Assembly (NCBI GenBank): GCA_025345505.1
Contig: JANVCC010000270.1
Coordinates: forward strand, 8,211,625 to 8,275,624
Length of the DNA stretch: 64,000 bases
Direction of reading: 5' to 3'
Source of the DNA: Todiramphus chloris collaris
Taxonomy: Eukaryota > Chordata > Aves > Coraciiformes > Alcedinidae
Under the pieces are notes generated by a model. That model did not search any database. It saw nothing but the letters and a program-made list of their open reading frames with translations, and had not been told where the DNA came from. Each line of letters begins with the position of its first letter. The stretch's first letter is position 1. Shown here in pieces: positions 12,924 to 22,689 of this stretch. The position numbers and the translations under genes were made by a program.

Positions 12924-15108
12924 GGGACATTGCGGCACAAGGGCTCTTTGGGAAGAGGGGAAGGCAGTGTGCTGGTGCAGCCCTGAGCACATGCTGGTAC
13001 CTCCTGGGATGGGGGGAAAGAGGAGGAAGAAGAGGGGACTAAACCCCTTCTGGAAAACCAGCACAAAGAAACAGAAGAGATCGCGAGACCCAGTGTTGGC
13101 TAGATGAAGGCAGAGCCAAGCTGTCCCTTCCCGAGTCTCACGCAGCAGCCTTTCCCTGCAGCGTCTGTGCACGTTTGCTCCATTCAGCAATGCTCTCTGC
13201 CAGCTGCCTCCTCCTTGTCTTCGACCCATGTGGTCGTTTCTGCTCTCAGGCTTTTCTGCCCATGCTTTCTGCTGCTGCTGATCCCTCACGTCAGTTTGTC
13301 TCCAGTTCTGCAGTGCTCCCCTGAACAAGTGGTCAGCACTAAAGACAAAATGTCAGTATTTAGCCACCCAAAGGATCCAGGGCTACACACAGCTGCTCTT
13401 AGAAAGATTACGGAAAGCAAAGGAGCCTCAGCGAGCGTCCCGCTGCTGAAGTGCACTAGAGGAAGGACTCTTTCTGGAAGGCTTTCCCCTTCCCCTCTGG
13501 CAGGAGCAGCTGGCAGCAGCATGCAAGCCCCTCTCTCAGAGGCTGCAGCCCCCAAGGCCCTGGCTCTCCAGGCAGGCAGCTGCCCAGGGCACCAGGCTGT
13601 CAACAGCAGCAAAGGAGCTTTTTTTGCCCCTGTCTAGCCCTGGCCTTTCTGTCACACAGAGCTACAGCAGAAAACCTTGTTCTCCCGCACGCCTGCGGAT
13701 CACCTTCTAGCTGCAGAGTAGTCAAGACAGCACCAAAGCTACCTGGGCTTTTAGTCAATGCTGCACACTGACTTCTCCTGTTCAGGATGGCATTTTGATG
13801 GCATTAAGATGGCATTCAGACCGCGCCGCGTGCACCCGAGTACCAAACAGGTAGAGCATCACGGTATTTGTTTCGCATGTTTTGTAACTCGGTTACCTCA
13901 CACGCTTCTCAGGAGTACAAGACCCAACAAAGAATTTGCTGGGGAAAAAGAGGAGTGAATCATGCTAGTTCTGCATGAAGGTATGCTGCCAACAGGGGAG
14001 GACACGTGAAAGCACCTCTGCTCTTCAGAGTCTGTTACCTGATTTCCTACACATCTGGAACCCCGCTGCAGTAAGTAACACACAAGATGGATATAAGCTG
14101 CTGCCTGATGTACAGAGCAGCAACGCTGTTTATTGCTGACTCGGCTCTCATCAGGACTCTGAAATGCTTAAGAGGAAGGGGAAAAAGAGGGAAGACAAAA
14201 CCTAACAGTTCTTGGTGTCTAGGGAAGAAGGTGACACTGGCTTCTGTACTGACTCCCCAGACCGTGTTTTCTGTAGGAGCCCTGCACTGGTTCCCTTCTG
14301 TGACCACTGCCACCAGGGCAGCCTCGCCATACCTGGTAAAAACTCTCTGCTTACAGGCCACAGACTCGCACCGAGTCCTCCACAGGGCCCTCAGTACTTC
14401 CAGTGTTACTGCAAGAGCTGCCCTCCTCACTGCTGCTTCCAAAGGGTAATTCATGCTGTGCCAGCCACCGCCGCGTTCCAAGCAAGAGGAGCGAGGTGCC
14501 TGGGATCCCACCGTGCATCCTCTCTCCCAGCTGGTTTCCAGCTTCAGCCAGGTTTCAAAGGGTGGGAGTCTCCAGGGTGCACGCATGCCAGGCAGCCTAA
14601 GGAGTGCCGAAGCCTGGGCAGCACCCAGTGGCCCCTGGGAAGGTAGAGCAGGGAGCTCAGACTCTCTGCTCCTGGCTCCCCTGGAGCCATCCAGGGCAGG
14701 AAGGACAAAAATGGGTAGGAAAACTGACTAGAAACAAGTGTAGTATCCAAAATGCAATGTCCCAAGTGTTTCAATAAGGTTCTAATTAATATTAGTTTGC
14801 TTTGGATGCAGATATTAGTGCACTAAAATACTGCATTATTACTGCACTATCGTTGTGACGTGAGCACCCCAAGGGAAAGACCTGAGAGATGCACAGGGGC
14901 CCGTCCAAGGAAGAAAGAGCTACAAGGCAAGCAGGCAAGCACAAAGGACTGCAGATTGGAAGGACATCCCAGCAAGTATACAGGAAGCATGACTGGCAAG
15001 ACAAAAACCAAGATAAGCAGTATCAGGACCTGATGAGATCCCCTGCCCTTCAAGGAACAGGGCAAGCAGAGTAAAATGCTGTAGCTTGAGCAATACATAG
15101 ACTGGTGA

Positions 15109-15119
15109 ATATATATATA
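15109..15119. repeat. Short (TA)n microsatellite
   Basis: About five TA units in RNF144B intron 2. Confidence 0.7.
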
Positions 15120-15776
15120 CAGCGTGCATCACAGCATGGCACTCCGCAAAGGCTATACTGGTGTAGGAAATGATCTCAATAATAGAAAGTGCTGTCCTCT
15201 AAAACTTTTGCAGATAAAATATACCTCATAACTCTGCCCAAGCCTCTCCAGAGATCAGCCTTTCATCTGGAACTAATATAGTCCAAACAGAACAAACCCA
15301 AGCCATCAGGTACGCTGTAGCTGTTTCCACACTCTCGGGATGGGCAGATGTGTGCTTTAGCTCGTATTTCAATGGAGTCTTATGCCAAGTGCAACAAATG
15401 TTGAGAAGCACAAGGTTAATGCCTCTTCAGACCTGACTGGGCTACAAGTGTGATGGCAAGTGTGTCCTTCAAGCCATCGGCTTTTTCTTCTCTGAACAGA
15501 GAGAATAAAAATGCTTATAGCTGCTTGAAAACTCCTGTTTTACTAGCAGCATTCCACCAAAATGCAAACATACACCTTCTAAAGCACAGCTCAGTTACTT
15601 TGGAATAGCTGTACGCAATTAGAACATTTAAATTCCTTGGTTTTAAGGGCTACAAGTGAAAAGGAGATATAAGCTTGCCCTGCAGATGCCCAAGTAGTAA
15701 CAATTTCCATTTATTTCTGCAGGCAAAAATGCTGTAGTTCAAAAACAACCACAGATGCAGAATCACCATTACATTT

Positions 15777-15795
15777 GGGGGGGGGGGGGGGGGGG
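15777..15795 (+). repeat. Homopolymer G19 tract
   Basis: Nineteen consecutive G on the plus strand (C19 in the RNF144B pre-mRNA). Such runs are length-unstable, can form G-quadruplex structures, and are prone to sequencing length error. Confidence 0.9.
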
Positions 15796-16295
15796 AAGGA
15801 CCTCACATGTGTAATAGAACAAAAAAATTAACAAAACAGTTTCACCTTAGTAGAGCAGAACCTGTTATGTCCATATTTCATACTACTCTTGGATCTATAT
15901 AATTAACTTTACTGACAGAAAATAAGGTTCACAAGCTGAAAGCATTGCTAGCTGAAAAACTGATAGGGGCTCAGTCTCCCAGCTCAGAGTTGGCATTCTC
16001 ACTGCAATACCTCCCTTAAGGGTAGTGTGAAAGTATCTGGCACGGGTAGGAGGAAATTCAGTGCAGCCACTGCAGGCTGTGCCCTGAGCACATCCCCCAT
16101 GCAAGGCCAGGTACCAAAGCAGCCCATGGCAAGGTGCTTCTGACACTGCTCTTTGGTTGCCCAAAGATGCTACATATATGGCCTCCCAGAAACTGCCATG
16201 GATTCAAGACAGAAAACCATACAGGCTGGTTAAAAGTTTCCAGGGTCCCCTTTGTTATAGGATGCAAGATCTACGTGTCTCTGGTGCACCAGCCC

Positions 16296-16320
16296 AGACA
16301 TGTCCTTCACGGGGATGTTC
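16296..16320. promoter_or_regulatory. p53-like half-site pair in RNF144B intron 2
   Basis: AGACATGTCC (10/10) and GGGGATGTTC (9/10, core C replaced by G) are separated by 5 bp. The spacer and the core mismatch make it a weak candidate; about one or two such pairs are expected by chance in 64 kb. Confidence 0.18.
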
Positions 16321-17962
16321 AGACAGAGGCAACAACATCCAGAGAAAGGGTAGCTACGGAGCACAAGCACAATCAAGACATATTACACCCACTGAAATAA
16401 CTAGAGCATGTCTAAGAGCTTCTCCCAGCTGCACTTGGCACTCACTCCTGGCCGGCTCCTGGTTCAGACAAAGTCAGTGAAGTCTGCACAGATGCCAAAC
16501 AACTGTGACTGTGCTCTCCACTTTGCTGTCATGGCACCAGAGAGCCAAGACCCAAGTGGATGCTCTTCCTGCTACCAGCCAGGTGAGAGTGTATGTATGG
16601 GGTGGCAGCTGTGGCACCCAGAGGGGACAGCTGGGGACAGCAGCATCCCCAGCCATCACCGACCTCTCTCTTCGGCCAGTGCCCTGGAGAAGTCGAGAGC
16701 CCAGCTCTGCCTGGTGCAGTCCTCAACAGTCCTCCCTTCCCCAGGGGGGAAAGGTTACTCTGCCCAGCTAACACTGGGGTTAATGTGCCATTATTCACGC
16801 AAAACTGGAGGCACTGCATGCCTGGAGAATAGTGGAACCACTGCAAAGGCAGCAACTTCTGATTTATTTAGCTTTTAATTTAAAGCAATAACTTCATAGC
16901 TATCTGTTAGGTATGTTCTCTTAAAACTTTCATTACCGACTAAAATATGGAAATGTTTTATGGAAGTCAGCATGGAAAACAAACTTCATGGAGTTCAGGT
17001 TGAAAATACACGTTAATCTGTCTTATCCTAGTTTCCTGAAACATTCAGCTAGATTCTCATCCCAGTTCAGCTCCTCTGAATTCAGAGCAGGTGAAGATAC
17101 TCTCACTCAAGATGGCTTCACAAATACCAGTTTTCTTACATAACTTCAAACAATCTAGGGCAAAACCCAAACATACTTGCTTGATGCTTATCCACAATTT
17201 GTTGCTAAAAAGTAAAACCAAGTACATTTATTCTGGAGTTAAGAAAAAACCAACATCCCTCCAGCAGCTGTTTCCAAAATCCATTAGTCAGGTGCATCAA
17301 AGTCACTATCACCAGAGAAACTTAAGTCCATTTTCTCACGCTGACAAAGAGACCAGAAGACTACTAATACTTGTAGGGCTTTTATCAGCTCACTCAACCT
17401 CTGCTTTATCACCTCCACCAGCTTCATTTGATCTGAATCTGCAGAACAGTAAGTCCTCACTGACGACTACAGGCAAAGCACGACCCGGGCAACATCTCTG
17501 CAGCACAGACTGCAGGTGCAAAGGTTCAACGGGCCGAGATCCATTTTTGTTTAGTTTTTCTGATTTCCCCTAAGTATTACATACAAGACTTAAAAGGTCT
17601 CTTGAGATCTCAGAAAATGATTAACAGGAAAAAAAACCTCCGAGTTATCTTATGTTTCATGATTTTGCTTCAGAAAAAAATAAATACCGAGATTGACAGT
17701 CTTAAAAGGCATCTTCTTCTCTTTTACTGCTGGGATTTATTATTATTTGCTATGGGAACGTCTGTTAGAGTTATGAATAATCAAAAACAGAATGACAGGG
17801 CAGTCTTTCCAATAAGGCGAGACAACTCCAAACGCTCTGTAGGAAAGCATCCTCTCGCAGCAGGGAAAACACACGCGTCTTGCAGGAGACAAGCAACCCC
17901 ATCTCACAGTCCTATCTCCCCCCACCCTGCCCCTGGAACATCAAGGCGCCGTGAGATCTTAC

Positions 17963-18155
17963 CGATGTACAAAAGATGCAGCTGCATTCCTGAAGAGTGG
18001 TCATCTTATCCAGGGAGTATTCACAGAGACATAGCTTGCAAGTGAGCAGGGGCTCCAGCACTAACTCTCCAGCTTCTGACTTGTCAGCTGTCATGGTGTG
18101 AGGACAAGTTTTCCCAGCAGAGCCCATTCATTCAGTCATTAATGGTTGACTTAGT
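17963..18155 (-). CDS. RNF144B: RNF144B first coding exon (5' UTR remnant plus N-terminus and first half of RING1)
   Basis: This exon encodes residues 1-55 of an RBR-type E3 ubiquitin ligase, which binds an E2 through RING1 and passes ubiquitin through a RING2 cysteine to substrates. The 18127-17963 reading begins MGSAG and continues into [20 protein letters not shown], matching human RNF144B as I remember it (MGSAG..., [19 protein letters not shown]). Zinc ligands visible here are C30, C33, C48, C50 and C53. The exon starts at 18155 after a pyrimidine-rich acceptor ending TTTTCAG and ends at 17963 with donor TCG|GTAAGA, phase 0. The first 28 nt (18128-18155) are 5' UTR and contain upstream ATGs. 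An in-frame second methionine (codon 12, ACCATGA, A at -3) has a better initiation context than codon 1. Its closest paralogue, RNF144A, lacks the MGSAG start, so the assignment to RNF144B is firm. Confidence 0.96.
18128..18139 (-). promoter_or_regulatory. Minimal upstream ORF directly abutting the RNF144B start codon
   Basis: In the 5' UTR the minus strand reads ATG ACT GAA TGA ATG GGC: a three-codon uORF whose stop is immediately followed, in the same frame, by the main ATG (18127-18125). A second upstream ATG (18131-18129) in another frame opens a 15-codon frame that overlaps the main start and ends after codon 12. The sequence facts are certain; a role in translation control is inference. 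Confidence 0.6.
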
Positions 18156-18259
18156 CTGAAAAGAGAAATCAACAGCTGAAACATCCCACAAGCCATGCAG
18201 GCACTTCTCATTGTCCAGAGAATTTACAGCTCAGATCCATAAAAGCACCTGCACACCCA

Positions 18260-19020
18260 AATCATAGAATCATTGAAGAGTTTCAGCTGGAAGAGACCTT
18301 CCAGATCATCAAGTCCAACCTTATTCCCAGCCCTATCAAAACCACTAAACCATGTCCCTGAGCACAACATCTACCTGGTTCTTAAACACCTCCAGGAATG
18401 GTGACTCCACCACTCAGAGGAACGATCCCCTCCCTGCTCCTGCTGGCCACGCTATTCCTGAGCCAGGCCAGGATGCCCTTGGCCTTCTTGGCCCCCTGGG
18501 CACACTGCTGGCTCCTGTTCAGGTGGCTGTCCCTCAACCCCCCCAGGTCCCTCTCTGCCTGGCCGCTCTCCAGCCCCTCCTCCCCCAGCCTGGAGCTGCT
18601 GGGGGTTGGTGTGGCCCAAGGGCAGGACCCGGCGTTTGGCCTCATTGAAACTCAGGGATCCAGCCTTGGCCCAGGGATCCAGCCTATCCAGATCCCTCTG
18701 TAGAGCTTCCCTACTCCAGCAGATCGACACTTCCACCCAGATTGGTGTTATCTGCAAATTAACCACAGGGTGCACTCCATCCCCTCACCCATAATGGATT
18801 TAACTCCATTGACCACAACTCTTTGGACTCGTCCATCTAACAGGTTTTCCACCCAGGAAAGCGTATGCCCATCCAAGCCCAGAGCAGGCAATTTCTCTAG
18901 CAGAACGCTGTGGGAAACAGTGTCAAATGCCTTACTGAAGTCAAGACAGACAACATCCACAGCCTTGCCTTCATCCAATACGTGGCTCATGTACCACTCT
19001 GTCATCTTGGTGCCAGTCTC
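18260..19020 (-). mobile_element. CR1 LINE, 5'-truncated and internally deleted
   Basis: Read on the minus strand this copy starts within reverse transcriptase (DEGKAVDVVCLDFSKAFDTV, then RVVVNGVKS) and ends at 18260 in the CR1 tail (ATGATTCTATGA type). Compared with the neighbouring plus-strand copy it lacks about 27 codons, including the GVPQG region, just before the catalytic motif. That motif reads FADN instead of FADD and is followed by in-frame stops. A few hundred bases between the SRSRE block and the 3' UTR are also missing. It is non-functional. Its 3' end lies only about 105 bp upstream of the RNF144B first coding exon, in the gene's own orientation. Confidence 0.92.
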
Positions 19021-19191
19021 ACACTTTGGGCCATTCAAAATTTACAAAGAAGGTGCCTGAGAGCCCAACTCCCAAAGAGGCCTGATCTGGGCTGGGTTCT
19101 CAGCTAACATTCACCTTGTTGGCACAAAGCAGTCAGTCAGGCTACTTATCATCAATCAGAAAAAACATCAAACCAACCCAAAACTTCAGGC

Positions 19192-20554
19192 AGGGCCAGA
19201 GAGGATCCCAGTAGCTATGGACCCATCAGTCTCACCTGGGTGCCAGGGAAGGTTATGGAACAGATAATCTTGAGAGCCATCATGGAGCAATTAAAGGTCA
19301 ACCAGGAGATTAGGCCCAGCCAACCTGGGTTCATGAGAGGCAGATCCTGCTTGACAAACCTGATCTTGTTCTAGGACAAGGTGACCTGCTTAGTGGATGA
19401 GGGAAGGGCTGTCAATGTAGTCTACCTGGACTTCAGCAAAGCCTTTGTCACTGTCCCCCACAACATCCTCATGGATAAGCTGGCTGCCCACGGCTTGGAT
19501 GGGCAGGTACTCTGCTGGGTGAAACACTGCCTGGATGGCCAAGCCCAAAGAGTTGTGGTCAATGGAGTTAAATCCAGTTGGCTGCCAGTCACCAGTGGTG
19601 TCCCCCAGGGCTGTGTACTGGGGCCACTCCTGTTTAACATCTTCATCAATGATCTGGATGAGGGGATTGAGCGCACCCTCAGGAAGTTTGCAGATGACAC
19701 CAAGCTGGGAGGGAGAGCTGATCTGCTGGAGGGCAGTGTGGCTCTACAGGGGGACCTGGACAGACCGGACAGATGGGCGGAAGCTAATTGTATGAGTTTC
19801 AATGGGGCCAAGTGTCGGGTCCTGAATTTTGGTCACAACAACCCCAGGCAATGCTATAGGCTGGGGGAGGAGGGGCTGGAGAGCTGCCAGGCAGAGAAGG
19901 ACCTGGGGGTGTTGATCAACACCCAGCTGAACAGGAGCCAGCAGTGTGCCCAGGTAGCCAGGAGGGCCAAGTGCATCCTGGCCTGGCTCAGGAATAGCGT
20001 GGCCAGCAGGAGCAGGGAAGTGATCCTGCCCCTGTACTCGGCACTGGGGAGGCCTCACCTTGAGTGCTGTGTTCAGTTTGGGGCACCTCGATACAAAAAG
20101 GACACTGAGGTGCTGGAGCAGGTCCAAAGGGGGGCTCCTGGGCTGGTGAGGGGTTTGCAAAACATTCCCGATGAGGAGCGACTGAGGGAGCTGGGGCTGT
20201 TCAGGCTGGGGAAGAGGAGGCTGAGGGGAGACCTTATTGCTCTCTACAGATACCTGAAAGGAGGTTGTATCAGGAGTGGGGTTGGTCTCTTCTCACAGGT
20301 GACAGGACACGGGGAGTTGCGCCAGGGTAAGTTTAGGTTGGATATCAGGAAAACCTTCTTTACAGAAGGAACAGGCTGCCCAGGGAAGTGCTTGAGTCAC
20401 CATCCCTGGATGGGTTTCAGCAGCATTTGGATGTGGTGCTCGGGGACATGGTTTAGCGGGGGGTTGTTAGAGTGAGGGTAGTATGGTTAGGTTGAGGTTG
20501 GACTTGATGATCTTTGAGGTCTTTTCCAGCCTGAGCAGTTCTGTGATTCTGTGA
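19192..20554 (+). mobile_element. CR1 LINE with a long reverse-transcriptase open frame, 5'-truncated
   Basis: This is the longest CR1 copy in the window, about 1.36 kb. It enters in the RT domain (SSYGPISLTWVPGKVMEQII), crosses one in-frame stop just before 19381, then stays open to 20475 (364 codons). Landmarks are [10 protein letters not shown] (motif A, catalytic Asp kept), TSGVPQG, the intact catalytic pair in FADDTKLGG (residues 103-106 of the open frame) and [18 protein letters not shown] near the end. The last 40 codons are shifted from the usual frame. The 3' UTR ends in TTCTGTGATTCTGTGA, the CR1 octamer-type tail. It is incapable of autonomous movement because the 5' part, including the endonuclease, is missing. 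It runs antisense to RNF144B. Confidence 0.95.
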
Positions 20555-20693
20555 AAGCTCACACAGGTGAGACATTGCCTAGCTTACATGCAACAGTAGA
20601 GTGGTCAGAGACCTCACCAAAGTCCTGTGAGCAGGGATCTGACGCACGACAATCAATCGTTAATTCAAAAAATAAACTGCATTCATATGTACA

Positions 20694-20718
20694 CATATAT
20701 ATATGTATGTATATATAC
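20694..20718. repeat. (TA)n-rich microsatellite
   Basis: An imperfect run of TA and TG steps just beyond the 3' side of the plus-strand CR1. Confidence 0.75.
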
Positions 20719-21895
20719 CTCTCTGCCTTTTCAATGAGTTTCAGAGCCATTCCCCTCCCATCCCTATGGGATCCTTCAGTCTTCACCCACACTGCTGCAA
20801 TGGGTGTTTCCACTCCCACTTTCCACTCTGGCTGGTGGCTTGGGAGCTCTCCTGGGCAGTGCAAGGTGACAGCAAGCACAGATCCCACCTCCTAGGCAAG
20901 CACTTCAAACATTTAACCTGCAGTGTAAGTGGTGGGTCCCATGATCTCCACCTTCTCCCTGAGTTCCCACCGACCTAGCGAGCTGGCAGTCCATTGCAAG
21001 AGGGGTGGTGAAGGCATCTAAAGCCAGGAAAGGGTCTCACATTGCATGTCCTACTTCATACAGGGCTGGAGCTTACATCCAACCAGTTACAGAGTATTTC
21101 ACGTGCAATCCTCTTTTCTGCATTGCCTTGATGGTGCCGGAAAGCTGCCTGCTCAGGTCTGCAGTTTGTGTGCATTCCACTCCCTGGCATCCAGCTCTTC
21201 TATCTATTTCACAGGGCTCTTGGGCATCTAAGTGAAGTTTCTGAACCATGAACTAAGTGCACTAGCACTTTGAGAGGGAGATGCTCAGAATAGCTGTGTC
21301 TCCACCACGCATTATGTCACAGCACCGCTTGGGGAAGAAACTTCTATATTTGAGAAGGAACAAATGGAAATATCATGCTCGCGTGTAATGTTTTCTGACC
21401 TCTGCCGTTGAAAGCACTGCACCGTAACCACAAAAAATTTCAGGGCCCTCATTTTTGCACAGTAACACTGAAAGAGAAATGGAAAAGAGTATTCTCATGT
21501 TTTAAGTTCAAACAGTGTAAAGCACATTTGCAGATTTTTTTCACCTCAAAACAGACAGTGGGGTTTGGTGCAGCATTTAAGGCACTGGAAAATCTATTCC
21601 TATCTCCAAGAAACTTGGCTCAAGTTCCAAAGATCTGCTTCTGAGCTGATGGCAAGAAGACCTTCACACGCATTTCATACAAGCAGAGAGCTGGGGGCTG
21701 GCTGCTCACAGCTGCTTGCACCGGTACCAAGTCAGTGTAGCAACACTGGCTCTGAAGGGCTGCATCCCACCCAGAGGCTGACTGAACACGAGAACAGCAG
21801 GCCCATCCGCATGCCTGTCGGGTCTGGCATCTGACGAGGCAAACAGGGGGCTCTAGCCCTCTGGTGCCCTTCTGCTTGGCTCCCCTGAAGTCCTG

Positions 21896-22104
21896 GGTGT
21901 CCCGGTGGCAGGGCGGCAGGTCACATTCGGCTGCGCTGCTCGCGGAGCGGCCAGGCCAGCCATGGCCAGTCAGCGTGTACGCGGCCTGCCAGCTCGCAGT
22001 GCTGCTCCGCTCCCCGCAGGGAGAGATGATGGTGCCTGCAGAGCTCCAGGGGTCAGCCAAGTGAAACCTCCCCACGCAGCCGACGCAGGGCAGAGCCCCG
22101 TGAG
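21896..22104. promoter_or_regulatory. Short CpG-rich patch in presumed RNF144B intron 1
   Basis: About 17 CpG dinucleotides fall within roughly 210 bp of high G+C sequence, far denser than the surrounding DNA. It lies about 3.8 kb upstream of the first coding exon, so it could be an alternative promoter or an intronic CpG island. I found no strong minus-strand splice donor just downstream of it, which weakens the promoter reading. Confidence 0.35.
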
Positions 22105-22665
22105 CCTCCTGCCCTCTGTTCCCATGGCTCTGCAGGAAGGCACCTTCTCTTCAACGCCACGAAACCACAGCCGATCTGGGTGGAAGCACACTCACCCCTT
22201 CCCATTTGTACGCTTCACAGTTTCCTATCCTGGCCTGACAGAGAAGCCATCAGATGTGTCCCTTGGGGTGCCCTTCCTGTAAGCACCCAGTTTTAGAGAC
22301 ACAAGAGCCAGCCAAGATTCTGGCAACCAAATTCCCGGCCACGAATCCAAAGCAGGCTCTCTTTAATGGTTCGCTGTCGCTAGTTCAAAACACGTGCCGT
22401 GCCCGCAGTAATCCTGGCAGAGTCCCTGCCTGTCACCATCCTGCCCCTCACAATTTGCTCCGTAGGGCTGCAGAGCTGGAGCTCCAGCATGGCCAGAAGC
22501 CTTGGAAGGAAGCCTCCCTCTGAGTCAGGGACTGCAGCGCTCTCCTGTAATTATTGCAACGGGAGGGTGGGGGGGAACAGTGAGTCACTGGAAATGCTAC
22601 AGCAGATCAAGAACTACCTGTTATTTAAAAGTATGTGCTTGGTGTTATCTCAGTATCTAGAATTA

Positions 22666-22689
22666 GAACACGTTTTCTCAGGCATGCTT
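22666..22689. promoter_or_regulatory. p53-like half-site pair in presumed intron 1
   Basis: GAACACGTTT (9/10) and AGGCATGCTT (10/10) are separated by 4 bp, about 4.5 kb upstream of the first coding exon and 0.6 kb from the CpG-rich patch. A weak candidate on sequence alone. Confidence 0.18.

Larger units (their letters stand above)
6307..17962 (-). other. RNF144B: RNF144B intron 2
   Basis: This 11.66 kb interval separates two confidently joined coding exons, so it is intronic in RNF144B. It holds a CR1 fragment (9609-9908), a duplicated TATA-like 14-mer (12896-12923), a G19 tract (15777-15795), short TA tracts (11740-11760, 15109-15119) and a p53-like site (16296-16320). The section 13.1-14.7 kb is richer in G+C and carries overlapping open frames of up to 179 codons on both strands. 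These match nothing I recognise and are probably chance frames. The rest (7-9 kb, 10-12 kb, 16.9-17.9 kb) shows nothing I can name. Confidence 0.9.

Noticed and set aside
13104-14646. Cluster of overlapping open frames of 108-179 codons on both strands
   Set aside because: Frames occur on both strands over the same bases, as expected from G+C-rich composition inside an intron. None resembles a known protein.
19422-20160. Antisense open frames of 129 and 138 codons within the plus-strand CR1
   Set aside because: They are reverse-strand shadows of the CR1 ORF2 reading, not separate genes.
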